DNA from: Legionella waltersii
Lineage (GTDB): Bacteria; Pseudomonadota; Gammaproteobacteria; Legionellales; Legionellaceae
Assembly (NCBI RefSeq): GCF_001468085.1
Contig: NZ_LNZB01000060.1
Coordinates: 711,417 to 775,416, forward strand
Direction of reading: 5' to 3'
Length of the DNA stretch: 64,000 nt
The position numbers were made by a program, and so were the translations under genes. The notes below the pieces were generated by a model. The model was not told the DNA's origin. It worked only from the letters and a program-made list of their open reading frames with translations, and searched no databases. The number at the start of each line of letters is the position of its first letter. The first letter of the stretch is position 1. Positions 28,169 to 37,761 of the stretch are shown piece after piece.

Positions 28169-30610
28169 TTAATGAGCGTGTAAATCATTATTTTTAATTT
28201 TTTTTGATCTTCTACTCACAATAGCGCCAGATTGTACATTAATTGGCTTTTCTACCCATGGACTGCGTTGCAAAGCGATTTCTAGCACCTGCTCTATCGT
28301 TTTAACTGGGTGAATTGTTAGCTTTCTTAAAATATTATCTGGAATTTCTTCCAAGTCCTTAACGTTCTCATCTGGAATAATTACGTGCTTGATTCCTCCT
28401 CTATGGGCAGCTAATAGCTTCTCTTTTAAACCACCTATAGGAAGAACTTGACCACGCAGAGTAATTTCCCCAGTCATAGCGACATCTGCTTTAACTGGAA
28501 TTTGTGTTACCACAGAAACAAGTACTGTGCACATACCTATACCCGCACTTGGGCCATCTTTTGGTGTAGCCCCTTCAGGAACATGGACGTGAAAATCATT
28601 TTTATCGTAAAACTCTTCGGAAAGTCCAAATGATTTGGCTCTACTTCTAACAACGGTCATTGCAGCATGAATAGATTCTTGCATGACCTCGCCCAATTGC
28701 CCTGTGTGAGTTACTTTTCCTTTACCAGGCATCATGGAAGCTTCAATTGTCAGCAACTCTCCACCAACACTGGTCCAAGCCAGTCCTGTAACCTGACCAA
28801 TTTGATCATACTGCTCTGCTAAGCCATATCGGAATTTTTTTACACCCAAGTATTTTTCGATATTACTTACCGTGATTGTTAGTTTTTTTACTTTTTTATT
28901 GGATAAAATTTCTTTCACCACTTTCCTACATATGCTGGCTATATCTCTTTCCAAATTACGAACACCAGCCTCACGAGTGTAATAACGAATAATATCTCGT
29001 ATTGCGCCCTCGCTAATATGGATTTCCCCATTGGTTAATCCATTCAATAGAATTTGTTTTGGTACCAGGTACTGTTCAGCAATACTTACTTTTTCGTCTT
29101 CTGTATAACCAGGTAAGCGTATAACCTCCATTCGGTCCAAAAGAGGGGCTGGGATTTCAAGTGAATTTGCAGTAGCAATAAACATAACGTCACTTAAATC
29201 ATAATCGACTTCAAGGTAGTGATCACTGAAGGTGTGATTTTGCTCGGGATCTAACACCTCTAATAGAGCCGATGCAGGGTCACCACGAAAATCCATAGCC
29301 ATTTTATCCACTTCATCAAGCATAATTAGAGGGTTTTTTACACCAGCCTTGCATAGTTTTTGAATTATCTTCCCAGGCATTGATCCAATATATGTTCTTC
29401 GATGACCTCGAATTTCAGCCTCATCTCTCACACCACCAAGTGCAATTCGTATAAAAGTACGGCCTGTTGCATTAGCAATAGATTGTCCTAATGAAGTTTT
29501 ACCTACACCCGGAGGGCCTACGAGACATAAAATTGGCCCTTTAACTCTTTTCACTCGCTGCTGTACAGCTAGATACTCTATAATTCGTTCTTTCACTCGC
29601 TCCAAGCCATGATGCTCTTTATCTAGAAGTTTCTCGGCTTTATTTAGATCAAACTGTATTTTATTTCTCTTTTTCCAGGGTACTAAAAGCATCCAATCCA
29701 AATAATTGCGAATAACGGTGGCCTCTGCTGACATCGGAGACATCATTTTTAGTTTATGTAACTCAGCCAGTGCCTTTTCTTTAGCTTCTTTAGGCATTCC
29801 GGCTTTTTCAATTGATTTTTCCAATTGTTCAATTTCATTGCCTTCTTCACCCATTTCACCTAATTCTTTTTGAATGGCTTTAATTTGTTCATTCAAATAA
29901 TATTCTCTTTGGCTTTTTTCCATTTGCCTTTTGACACGTCCTCTAACGCGTTTTTCTACGTGTAATAAATCAATTTCGTTCTCAATCGCAGCCATTAAAC
30001 GTTCTAATCGAGTACCGACATCCGTAGTTTCCAGAAGCTCCTGCTTATCATCGACTTTTAATGTTAGGTGTGCAGCAATGGTATCAGCTAGCCTTCCTGG
30101 TTCCTCGATACTTGCCAGAGGAGTAAGAACCTCGGGAGGAATTTTTTTATTTAATTTAATGTATTGTTCAAATTGAGACATTAAAGAACGCATCAAGATC
30201 CCAATTTCCTGGTCTTGCAGGACCGTGCTAACTTCGGTGATTGGTTCTAAAGTTGCCTCTAAATATCCAGCTTCACTTGTGTACTCTGCAGCCTTCGCTC
30301 GTTGTTCGCCCTCCACCAATACTTTCACAGTACCGTCTGGTAACTTTAGCAATTGCAACACACTGGAAATTGTACCTATTTGGAAAATATCTTCCGCAGT
30401 AGGATCGTCATTTGAGGATTTGCGCTGTGCTACTAGAAAAATTTGCTTATTATCTACCATAGCAGCTTCAAGCGCTTTAATTGATTTTCCGCGTCCAACA
30501 AATAGAGGGATTACCATATGTGGATACACCACAACATCTCTGAGGGGTAAAACAGGCAAGGTCAGCAATTTTGTATGATCAGGTGTTACCATTTCATTTT
30601 CAGTCGACAT
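28169..30610 (-). CDS. lon: ATP-dependent protease Lon
   Basis: 813 aa, full length. A N-terminal LAN substrate-binding domain (LPVLPLRDVVVYPHMVIPLF), an AAA+ module with Walker A GPPGVGKT and Walker B IMLDEVDK, and a C-terminal Ser-Lys protease domain with PKDGPSAGI (Ser) and IGGLKEKLLAA (Lys). It degrades damaged and regulatory proteins in the cytoplasm. It lies 85 bases after clpX with its own sigma70-like promoter. Confidence 0.97.
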   Translation of the reverse strand: MSTENEMVTPDHTKLLTLPVLPLRDVVVYPHMVIPLFVGRGKSIKALEAAMVDNKQIFLVAQRKSSNDDPTAEDIFQIGTISSVLQLLKLPDGTVKVLVEGEQRAKAAEYTSEAGYLEATLEPITEVSTVLQDQEIGILMRSLMSQFEQYIKLNKKIPPEVLTPLASIEEPGRLADTIAAHLTLKVDDKQELLETTDVGTRLERLMAAIENEIDLLHVEKRVRGRVKRQMEKSQREYYLNEQIKAIQKELGEMGEEGNEIEQLEKSIEKAGMPKEAKEKALAELHKLKMMSPMSAEATVIRNYLDWMLLVPWKKRNKIQFDLNKAEKLLDKEHHGLERVKERIIEYLAVQQRVKRVKGPILCLVGPPGVGKTSLGQSIANATGRTFIRIALGGVRDEAEIRGHRRTYIGSMPGKIIQKLCKAGVKNPLIMLDEVDKMAMDFRGDPASALLEVLDPEQNHTFSDHYLEVDYDLSDVMFIATANSLEIPAPLLDRMEVIRLPGYTEDEKVSIAEQYLVPKQILLNGLTNGEIHISEGAIRDIIRYYTREAGVRNLERDIASICRKVVKEILSNKKVKKLTITVSNIEKYLGVKKFRYGLAEQYDQIGQVTGLAWTSVGGELLTIEASMMPGKGKVTHTGQLGEVMQESIHAAMTVVRSRAKSFGLSEEFYDKNDFHVHVPEGATPKDGPSAGIGMCTVLVSVVTQIPVKADVAMTGEITLRGQVLPIGGLKEKLLAAHRGGIKHVIIPDENVKDLEEIPDNILRKLTIHPVKTIEQVLEIALQRSPWVEKPINVQSGAIVSRRSKKIKNNDLHAH

Positions 30611-30660
30611 AGAGAACCCTTATTCTAAGGAAAGACCTAATTATTATAATTATCTAATTG

Positions 30661-30689
30661 AGTATACAAACATTAATGCTGACGAACAA
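30661..30689 (-). promoter_or_regulatory. sigma70-type promoter for lon
   Basis: Minus strand: TTGTTC, 17-base spacer, TATACT, about 50 bases before the lon ATG in the clpX-lon gap. Near-consensus -10. I saw no convincing sigma32 sequence. Confidence 0.6.
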
Positions 30690-30695
30690 TGTGAA

Positions 30696-31970
30696 TCAAT
30701 CTTTACTGCCTGAAGCAGATCTCTTCTCTTCTTGTTCGTAAATTAATATTGGTTTAGATAAGTCATTGACAACATTTTCATCGATAACTACCTTAATCAC
30801 ACCTTCTAATGAAGGAAGATCATACATAGTATCTAAAAGAATGTTTTCCAAAATTGCCCTTAATCCTCTAGCTCCCATTTTTCGTTCCAGCGCTTTTTTG
30901 GAAATAGCAACTAAAGCTTCATCTCTAAACTCAAGTTCTACATCTTCCATTTTAAACAAAGATTGGAATTGCTTTGTTAAAGCGTTCTTGGGTCTTGTTA
31001 AGATATCAATGAGCGCAGTTTCGTCTAACTCTTGTAGAGTAGTCACTACTGGAAGGCGCCCTACAAACTCTGGAATTAGTCCGTACTTGATAAGATCATC
31101 CGACTCTAATTGACTTAAAATCTTAGAGACTTCATCACCACTGCTTTTCTTATTTTTAAGTTGGGCAGAAAAACCAATACTTGATTTATCACTTCTCTCT
31201 CTTATAACTTTATCAAGTCCCGCAAAAGCTCCGCCACAAATGAACAAAATATTTGAAGTGTCTACTTGAAGGAATTCTTGTTGAGGATGTTTGCGTCCGC
31301 CTTGAGGAGGAACAGAGGCTACAGTTCCCTCAATGAGCTTAAGTAATGCTTGTTGTACACCTTCACCAGAAACGTCTCTGGTAATGGATGGATTATCTGA
31401 CTTGCGAGATATTTTATCAATTTCATCAATATATACTATGCCTTGTTGCGCTTTATCAACGTCGTAATCGCACTTCTGTAATAGTTTTTGAATAATGTTT
31501 TCAACGTCCTCACCGACATAACCAGCTTCAGTCAACGTTGTGGCATCTGCCATGGCAAAAGGAACATTTAAGATACGTGCTAGGGTTTGAGCCAAAAGGG
31601 TTTTACCACTACCTGTTGGACCAATAAGCAAAATATTACTTTTTCCTAGCTCAACACCATCTTCGCTTTTATGTTGTAATCTCTTGTAATGATTATACAC
31701 AGCCACTGACAAAACTTTTTTTGCGTGGGGTTGTCCTATAACATACTCGTCCAGGAAAGAGGCTATTTCTTTTGGTGTTGGCAGCTTTGTTTCTGTCTTT
31801 TCATGAACTTCATGAGTTTCCTCACGGATAATATCATTACACAACTCAACACACTCATCGCAGACAAAAACTGAAGGACCAGCTATTAACTTCTTAACCT
31901 CGTGTTGACTCTTTCCACAAAAAGAACAATACAGAACTTTATCACTACTTCCGCTACCAGATTTACTCAT
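30696..31970 (-). CDS. clpX: ATP-dependent Clp protease ATP-binding subunit ClpX
   Basis: 424 aa from ATG 31970 (MSKSGSG), with AAGGGG upstream; an upstream start at 31994 lacks one. The N-terminal C4 zinc finger is Cys15, Cys18, Cys37, Cys40. AAA+ motifs: Walker A GPTGSGKT and Walker [10 protein letters not shown]; the ClpP-contacting IGF loop reads IGF in KSSIGFSAQ. It unfolds substrates and feeds them to ClpP, encoded 127 bases upstream on the same strand. Confidence 0.97.
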   Translation of the reverse strand: MSKSGSGSSDKVLYCSFCGKSQHEVKKLIAGPSVFVCDECVELCNDIIREETHEVHEKTETKLPTPKEIASFLDEYVIGQPHAKKVLSVAVYNHYKRLQHKSEDGVELGKSNILLIGPTGSGKTLLAQTLARILNVPFAMADATTLTEAGYVGEDVENIIQKLLQKCDYDVDKAQQGIVYIDEIDKISRKSDNPSITRDVSGEGVQQALLKLIEGTVASVPPQGGRKHPQQEFLQVDTSNILFICGGAFAGLDKVIRERSDKSSIGFSAQLKNKKSSGDEVSKILSQLESDDLIKYGLIPEFVGRLPVVTTLQELDETALIDILTRPKNALTKQFQSLFKMEDVELEFRDEALVAISKKALERKMGARGLRAILENILLDTMYDLPSLEGVIKVVIDENVVNDLSKPILIYEQEEKRSASGSKD

Positions 31971-32097
31971 AACAAAACCCCTTCTTACAGACATTACCTT
32001 TTAGTAATACATGTAAAATTTTAGTCAATAGATATAATATACGCTATATTGATTAATATTAAATTCACCATTTACAAAAATAACACATCTGAGTTTT

Positions 32098-32742
32098 CTA
32101 AAACTCAGATGTCTTACCTACTATTTCTCTATCATAAAGTACTTTATCGATTAGACCATAGTCTTGTGCTTGAGTTGCACTCATAAAGTTGTCACGCTCT
32201 GTATCATGCATGATTTGATCAGGTGTTTTTTTGGTATGCTTAGCCATAATATTATTTAAACGCTCTCTTACAGCTAACGTTTCGCGGGCATGAATTTCTA
32301 TATCGGTAGCTTGACCTCGATACCCACCCAATGGTTGATGAATCATAACCCGTGAGTTTGGTAGACAAAAACGCTTACCATCTGCGCCTGCACACAGTAG
32401 CAAAGCAGCGGCACTTGCTGCTTGTCCAATACACAAGGTACTAACATCCGGCTTGATAAACTGCATAGTATCGTAAATCGCCAAACCAGCAGTTACAACA
32501 CCACCTGGAGAGTTGATATAAAGGGAAATATCCTTTTCAGGGTTCTCTGACTCAAGGAACAACAATTGAGCTACCACTAAATTCGCCATGTGATCTTCTA
32601 CTTCGCCTAAGAGAAAAATAATCCTCTCTTTTAGCAACCTAGAATAAATATCATAAGAACGCTCGCCCCTAGAGGTCTGCTCTATCACCATTGGCACTAA
32701 TCCGCTCGCATTGCGGATAATAGTATCTGAATAGCTCGACAT
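32098..32742 (-). CDS. clpP: ATP-dependent Clp protease proteolytic subunit ClpP
   Basis: 214 aa. Triad Ser110 (GQAASAAA), His135 (MIHQPLGG) and Asp184 (TERDNFM). The N-terminal [19 protein letters not shown] is typical. It forms the double heptamer that degrades substrates unfolded by ClpX. It starts two bases after tig, so the two are translated from one message. Confidence 0.97.
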   Translation of the reverse strand: MSSYSDTIIRNASGLVPMVIEQTSRGERSYDIYSRLLKERIIFLLGEVEDHMANLVVAQLLFLESENPEKDISLYINSPGGVVTAGLAIYDTMQFIKPDVSTLCIGQAASAAALLLCAGADGKRFCLPNSRVMIHQPLGGYRGQATDIEIHARETLAVRERLNNIMAKHTKKTPDQIMHDTERDNFMSATQAQDYGLIDKVLYDREIVGKTSEF

Positions 32743-32744
32743 GC

Positions 32745-34076
32745 TTATTCTCCTTTTTTATCAGTGCCCTTTTTAGGGTTCATTACTGAATCATAATCCA
32801 TATTTATGTATTTAATCTTTGCATCTTCAGCGACCTTGTCAGCAACCATGTCTTCCATAACAAGCCCTTCAACTTCAGCCATATGTTCTTTGCTGTTTTT
32901 GTACCAAGCTCGTAATTCATCAGGGCTTTCATAAGCACTAGCAAATTTATCGATCATTGCGTTTACTCTGTCATTATCTACAACAATTTGATGCTTTTTA
33001 ACATACTCAGAGAAAAGCAAACCTAAATGTACACGTTTTTTAGCTTGATCTTCAAACAATTCTCTTGGGAAATCAGGAATTTTTTCATCATCGCGATGCT
33101 CATGTCCGAATAGTCTATGATACATGTCATGCTTCAAGTGCTCGATTTCTTTATCGATAAGAGCAACTGGAAGATCAAATTGATTAGCTTCCATTAACTT
33201 GTCAAACAATCTTTCACGATTCATAACACTAACTCGTCTTTCTAACTCACGAGCCATATTGTCTTTAATGTCTTTCTTAAGTGCTTCGATGCCGCCCTTT
33301 TTGATATTGAACTTTTTAGCAAAATCATCATCTAATTCAGGTAACTTTCCTTCAAAGACTTTCTTAACGGTAATAGTAAAAGTAGTTTCCTTACCCGCTA
33401 ATTCCTTGTGGCCGTAGTCTTCTGGGAAGGTCACTTTAATTTCTCCAGATTTATCAATTTTGAAGCCTACAATACCATCTTCAAATCCAGGAATCATAGA
33501 ACCAGAGCCAATAATTAGCTCATAACCTTCTGCCTTGCCTCCTTCAAAAGGTTTTCCTTCTAAAAATCCTTCGAAATCCATAGTCACTTTATCGCCCTTT
33601 TTGACGCCTCGAGTTACTTCACTCCATTCTTTATTTTGTTCACGTAATTTTTCCATCATGTCATCAACGTCTTTGTCGCTGATTTCAGAACGCACTAACT
33701 CCACTGAAGCCTGACCTAATTCAACCACCTCAAAAACGGGTAAAACCTCGAAGACTGCGGTATATTTAAAATCTTTACCAGCTTCTACTTGCATAGGCTC
33801 AACATAGGGAAAGCCAGCCGGTACTAGTTCATTCTTTTGCAAAGCTTCATAAAGTGTGGATTGAACCATGTCGCGAGCTACCTCTTCGCGAACACTTTCA
33901 GAATAACGACTTTGAACGATATTTAAAGGAACCTTTCCAGGGCGGAAACCATCAACTTTGACTTTGCGAGCAAGATTTCTGAGACGCAAGCTCACTTCTT
34001 CCTCAACTTTCTCAGTAGGTACAGAAACTGTTACCTTACGTTCCAAACCTTTTAGGGTCTCAACAGAAACTTGCAT
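32745..34076 (-). CDS. tig: trigger factor
   Basis: 443 aa ribosome-associated chaperone and prolyl isomerase. Ribosome-binding signature GFRPGKVP at residues about 44-51; central FKBP domain [21 protein letters not shown]-terminal helical chaperone arms. GAGAGGTG precedes the ATG. Only 29 bases separate it from the tRNA-Leu 3' end, with no terminator seen, so the tRNA-Pro-Arg-His-Leu transcript may read into tig. Confidence 0.96.
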   Translation of the reverse strand: MQVSVETLKGLERKVTVSVPTEKVEEEVSLRLRNLARKVKVDGFRPGKVPLNIVQSRYSESVREEVARDMVQSTLYEALQKNELVPAGFPYVEPMQVEAGKDFKYTAVFEVLPVFEVVELGQASVELVRSEISDKDVDDMMEKLREQNKEWSEVTRGVKKGDKVTMDFEGFLEGKPFEGGKAEGYELIIGSGSMIPGFEDGIVGFKIDKSGEIKVTFPEDYGHKELAGKETTFTITVKKVFEGKLPELDDDFAKKFNIKKGGIEALKKDIKDNMARELERRVSVMNRERLFDKLMEANQFDLPVALIDKEIEHLKHDMYHRLFGHEHRDDEKIPDFPRELFEDQAKKRVHLGLLFSEYVKKHQIVVDNDRVNAMIDKFASAYESPDELRAWYKNSKEHMAEVEGLVMEDMVADKVAEDAKIKYINMDYDSVMNPKKGTDKKGE

Positions 34077-34105
34077 TAAATCACCTCTCGGAAGTTATCA
34101 TGATA

Positions 34106-34190
34106 TGGTGCGAAAGGAGAGACTCGAACTCTCACGGGTCGCCCCGCTGGAACCTAAATCCAGTGCGTCTACCAATTCCGCCACTTTCGC
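34106..34190 (-). tRNA. tRNA-Leu (TAG)
   Basis: 85 bases with a long class II variable arm, encoded CCA, anticodon TAG (loop TTTAGGT), acceptor GCGAAAG/CTTTCGC. Last tRNA of the four-gene cluster, directly upstream of tig. Confidence 0.97.
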
Positions 34191-34272
34191 AATTAGGTTG
34201 GATTATCAATCAGTATTTTCATCTTGTAAAGACTCAGATAGAATCTTTGAGCTAGAGAAAATCTATTACACT

Positions 34273-34349
34273 TGGGGTGAACGATGGGACTCGAACCCAC
34301 GACAACCGGGATCACAACCCGGGGCTCTACCAACTGAGCTACGCTCACC
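34273..34349 (-). tRNA. tRNA-His (GTG)
   Basis: 77 bases including the encoded extra G at -1 that pairs with C73 and identifies tRNA-His. Anticodon GTG, CCA encoded, T arm GGTTCGAGTC. Acceptor GTGAGCG/CGTTCAC contains one G-T pair. Confidence 0.97.
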
Positions 34350-34374
34350 ATAACTTATTCTTTACAGGACTTAT

Positions 34375-34463
34375 GAAAATCCCAACCTTATATTATTATA
34401 AATTGATTTTAATTGACTTGCATTAATTAAAATATCGCTATGTTGAGCTTTTCATAAGTCCTG
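34375..34463. repeat. 89-bp MITE-like element between tRNA-His and tRNA-Arg
   Basis: The ends CAGGACTTATGAAAA and TTTTCATAAGTCCTG are perfect 15-bp inverted repeats around an AT-rich centre. The left flank ends in TA. It is inside the tRNA operon, so it would be transcribed and fold into a hairpin. Ends match other CAGGACTTA elements in the window; the interior does not. Confidence 0.75.
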
Positions 34464-34491
34464 TTCCAGTATTCATCTGTAGCATGGCAAC

Positions 34492-34568
34492 TGGCGCGCC
34501 CGGCAGGATTCGAACCTGCTACCCTCGGCTTAGAAGGCCGATGCTCTATCCAGATGAGCTACGGGCGC
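34492..34568 (-). tRNA. tRNA-Arg (TCT)
   Basis: 77 bases. Acceptor GCGCCCG/CGGGCGC, encoded CCA, anticodon TCT, T arm GGTTCGAATC. Five bases after tRNA-Pro on the same strand. Confidence 0.97.
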
Positions 34569-34573
34569 TAAAC

Positions 34574-34650
34574 TGGTCGGGGAGGAGGGATTTGAACCCC
34601 CGACATCCTGCTCCCAAAGCAGGCGCGCTACCAGACTGCGCTACACCCCG
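34574..34650 (-). tRNA. tRNA-Pro (TGG)
   Basis: 77 bases. Acceptor CGGGGTG with CTCCCCG-type partner, encoded CCA, anticodon TGG (loop TTTGGGA), T arm GGTTCAAATC. First gene of the Pro-Arg-His-Leu cluster. Confidence 0.96.
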
Positions 34651-34676
34651 TAACCCGTCCCAAGGACAGAGCGCAG

Positions 34677-34705
34677 ATAATACTAGGACCGACCTCTTTG
34701 GTCAA
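34677..34705 (-). promoter_or_regulatory. strong stable-RNA promoter for the tRNA-Pro-Arg-His-Leu cluster
   Basis: Minus strand: TTGACC, 17-base spacer, TATTAT, then a GC-rich discriminator (CTGCGCTCTG), typical of growth-rate-controlled stable RNA promoters. It lies about 26 bases before tRNA-Pro. Confidence 0.8.
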
Positions 34706-34746
34706 TATACTTTTTAATAATTTTTTAGAAGTTGTTGAATTATTAT

Positions 34747-34815
34747 CCGTTCCCTCACGGTCGCGGCTCAGTTTGCACCTATGAATTGCAAGCTGCGACC
34801 GTGATGAAGTGGATG
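34747..34815. repeat. inverted repeat of the palindrome-end family
   Basis: CCCTCACGGTCGCGGCTCAG near 34750 is inverted as GCTGCGACCGTGATGAAG near 34793. The same motif forms the right end of the long palindromes (6051-6070 and 6117-6134). A solo or reduced copy, between the tRNA promoter and the FAD/methyltransferase gene. Confidence 0.65.
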
Positions 34816-34873
34816 ATGGGTTGATTATTGGATAATAAGGATTCGCATGAATCTCTTATTTATCCCATTACCT

Positions 34874-37753
34874 TCAGTTTAATTGATTTAAAGGATCCTT
34901 GGATCTATCGACTCCAGTAGTATCTGTCAAACGAGGTAAAACTATCTTTGATAACGCATGTGAAGCAAAAAATTCTTTTCTACTTCCTTGATAAGGTGGT
35001 AATTCTGTTTGTTGAACAACTGTAGCATTCATGCTGCCTAATTTTGCTAACGAAGACACAGCATTTAATGCATTTGTAAAATCAAATGTCCTATCAGTAA
35101 TAGGCGGAAGATGATACACAACATTAGAAAGATCTAACTTAATTTGATTGTTAACAAAGCTAATCATTCGGTTTCTTGAAGGATCGTTTTTCCTGACCAT
35201 AGGTACATCAGCACCTTGAAGATCCACCCATAATCCATGTTTCATTAATAGCTTCCTCCAGTGATCCATCGAATTAAATCGTCTTACTTCCGTCATTTCA
35301 TCCTTAATGCTTTCTCCATTCACCGCGTTGAAAATCATATGTGCCATATGAGCCATAGCCATTGTTTTTTCATCCGTAACATCATGATCGACAAGGATAA
35401 AATGACCACCCTTACGTAATACCCTACTCACCTCTTTTAAGAACTCCTCTACACCCTCTTCGGTAAAGTGGTGTAAGCCAACATAACAAGTAATGACATC
35501 CGCACTATTGTCCGGTAAGTCTTTAAGATTTGGTTTACGATAATCCAGCTTAGCAAACTGATTGTAGGGTCTTGGGAACCCAGATTGAATGAAGTCAGTC
35601 ATTGATTCAGCCTCATTCACAGCCACTACATTCCCTGTCACTTTGTATTTTTCTTTAAATCCATTTATAAATCTTCCTGGATAACCAATTTCAACCAAGC
35701 CATTAATTTCTTTTAGATCCTCGGGTAAGGATACAACAGCTTGCTCCCCTAAATCGTGCTTAATATCTGATAAAGATTTTAGCAATCGACTAATCGTACC
35801 CAATGTTCCTGGCATTATTTGAGGCAACCGTCTTGTGAGCTCCTGATATATTTCTTCGTGAGTGTCATTGTATTCCATGACGTCCTCTAAAAGCGTGTAT
35901 AATTTTTCGGTGTCTACACGTTGCAATACCACCTCTAAGAATCCTTTGAATGCTTCTCTATATTCTGGATTGCCCATTACTATCTTAAAATAATTCGGAG
36001 TTTCAGACTTTTTCGCCATGTACTTCTGATGAAAACCGCTCGTAAATACACCTTGAGGATCGTACTTTTCTTTAAGGGCTTGTGCCTCCTCGGCATGTGG
36101 ATATGCTTTCCTAAAATCTTCTGGATTAGAAACGTGCTGATAAGGCAAATAGTACGTACCCCCTTTATTTACAGCAAGACTCTGCGACTTTCTTAGCCAC
36201 TTCTTGGCTTTAACCACATCATCTTCACGAAGTGATTGGTTAAACGCAAGCACAACAGCAAAGCGATCACCTTGATTTGCGTAAGACATCAAAGATTGAT
36301 CATTTTGCTTTACAAATCGTACCGAAGCATTAATCAAACAGACCTTGTTTTCAGTTAAAAGGTGCCCTAGCTCTTTCAAAAACTCAGCTAACTGTTCTTC
36401 CGGTAAAAAGTACTCTTGTAACCACTCTGCTTCGCTAACGGAGTTATTGAACATGGCATTGATTGGTGGTTGCATGACTTCATTGGTCGTCAACTCTGGG
36501 TCAGCATTGGTTTGCAATCTAGCTTTTTCACCATTCCAGTAGTAACGTCGAACCCAATCTAATCTTCGAGCTAAATTGATCATGACGCGATTAAAGCGAC
36601 TTCCATTAGGTGCTTCTTGAGTTAAATTCTCTGTTCTAACAGGCGCAGAATTACTTTCATCGTCGTAATTAACGGCTATACCTTCCCCTAATAAATTCGC
36701 GGGATCGATAGATAGCCTGTACAAATGCATCTTTGTTTTATGATTATCCGCAGTTAATACTTTCCTTCGGAAATGATCAACGTACTGATCAATTGGAACA
36801 AGTTCACCTCTTTCTTTCAGTTTAATATTATCCGTTAGCTTTAATTTGACCTTCGTCACGATACCGTATAATCCTAACCCCCCTGTGATGAGATGAAATA
36901 ACTCATCTCCAGGTTTTACGGTACGTTTCTCCCCTTGAGCATCAATGACTTCCATCTCGAGAATAACGTTGCTTAGACTACCGTTTTTATGATCCCAACC
37001 GTGTATGTTTGTTCCAACTGAACCACCAACGGAAAACACATTCGAAGCCTGCATGACCTGCAATGCCATTTTAAAATCGTTGGCGGTAGTCTGAATTTTT
37101 GACCAAGTTGCCCCAGCTCCTACTGTAGCGGTATGATCTTCCTGATTAATTTCAACAGTATTTAATTCACTGAGATCAACAACAATAGAACTTTTCCCAT
37201 TTCCACCCTGCGGGATAAATTGCTTGCCTTGGCTAAAACCAGCTCCAACAGGCATTACCTTTTTTCCATCTTTTAGAGCTTTTTTGATCAACACTTGTAT
37301 TTCTTGCTCTGATTTAGGAGTCACCATCTGGGCTTCTTCATCCTTATAATAGTGACCTCCAGATCGTACTCCTTCTTCTTTAGTTGGTTCTGGCGTGAAA
37401 TAAAACACAATGAGTTTGGGGTAAATAATTCCAACAGCTAATGCCGCCAACGCGTATAAATTCTTACTGAACAAAGTAGCATACTTGTTCAAGCTCTCGA
37501 TGTATTTCTTACGAGCATCGTCTCCAAATGAAAATGCCGCAGCTAAACCAGACCAAGACGCTAAAGTACCTGCTATGAATAAATCCAACACACTTAGTGG
37601 CCAGAATAGAAACAAATAAATTGCTCGAGTTTTCATAAAAACCCAGGCTGCCTGGATGAAACCTCTCGTTTCATTTAAATAAGCTCTATCTATCATACCA
37701 GCGGGAATAGAAGACCATTTCCCTAAACTCTTTTGAAATGAATTAGCCATCAT
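34874..37753 (-). CDS. membrane-anchored FAD-linked oxidase fused to a SAM methyltransferase
   Basis: 959 aa. Order: hydrophobic segments about residues 43-75 and 97-119; FAD-binding PCMH domain about 135-310 (PVGAGFSQG, VGAGATW, SVGGSVGTNIHG, GGLGLYGIVTKV); an oxidase substrate region to about 600 ending in KEKYDPQGVFTSGFH; a linker; then a class I methyltransferase about 690-850 (motif I-like EIGYPGR, NSADVITCYVGLHHF, VLRKGGHFILVDHD). The position that carries a covalent-FAD His in aldonolactone oxidases is Phe (GAGFS), so FAD is probably non-covalent. It lies eight bases after the 370-aa gene, as an operon. Substrate unknown; the fusion is unusual. Confidence 0.8.
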   Translation of the reverse strand: MMANSFQKSLGKWSSIPAGMIDRAYLNETRGFIQAAWVFMKTRAIYLFLFWPLSVLDLFIAGTLASWSGLAAAFSFGDDARKKYIESLNKYATLFSKNLYALAALAVGIIYPKLIVFYFTPEPTKEEGVRSGGHYYKDEEAQMVTPKSEQEIQVLIKKALKDGKKVMPVGAGFSQGKQFIPQGGNGKSSIVVDLSELNTVEINQEDHTATVGAGATWSKIQTTANDFKMALQVMQASNVFSVGGSVGTNIHGWDHKNGSLSNVILEMEVIDAQGEKRTVKPGDELFHLITGGLGLYGIVTKVKLKLTDNIKLKERGELVPIDQYVDHFRRKVLTADNHKTKMHLYRLSIDPANLLGEGIAVNYDDESNSAPVRTENLTQEAPNGSRFNRVMINLARRLDWVRRYYWNGEKARLQTNADPELTTNEVMQPPINAMFNNSVSEAEWLQEYFLPEEQLAEFLKELGHLLTENKVCLINASVRFVKQNDQSLMSYANQGDRFAVVLAFNQSLREDDVVKAKKWLRKSQSLAVNKGGTYYLPYQHVSNPEDFRKAYPHAEEAQALKEKYDPQGVFTSGFHQKYMAKKSETPNYFKIVMGNPEYREAFKGFLEVVLQRVDTEKLYTLLEDVMEYNDTHEEIYQELTRRLPQIMPGTLGTISRLLKSLSDIKHDLGEQAVVSLPEDLKEINGLVEIGYPGRFINGFKEKYKVTGNVVAVNEAESMTDFIQSGFPRPYNQFAKLDYRKPNLKDLPDNSADVITCYVGLHHFTEEGVEEFLKEVSRVLRKGGHFILVDHDVTDEKTMAMAHMAHMIFNAVNGESIKDEMTEVRRFNSMDHWRKLLMKHGLWVDLQGADVPMVRKNDPSRNRMISFVNNQIKLDLSNVVYHLPPITDRTFDFTNALNAVSSLAKLGSMNATVVQQTELPPYQGSRKEFFASHALSKIVLPRLTDTTGVDRSKDPLNQLN

Positions 37754-37761
37754 TTACACCC

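Noticed and set aside
34113-34717. Plus-strand open frames of 77-131 aa across the tRNA cluster
   Set aside because: They are antisense to four tRNA genes and match no protein family.
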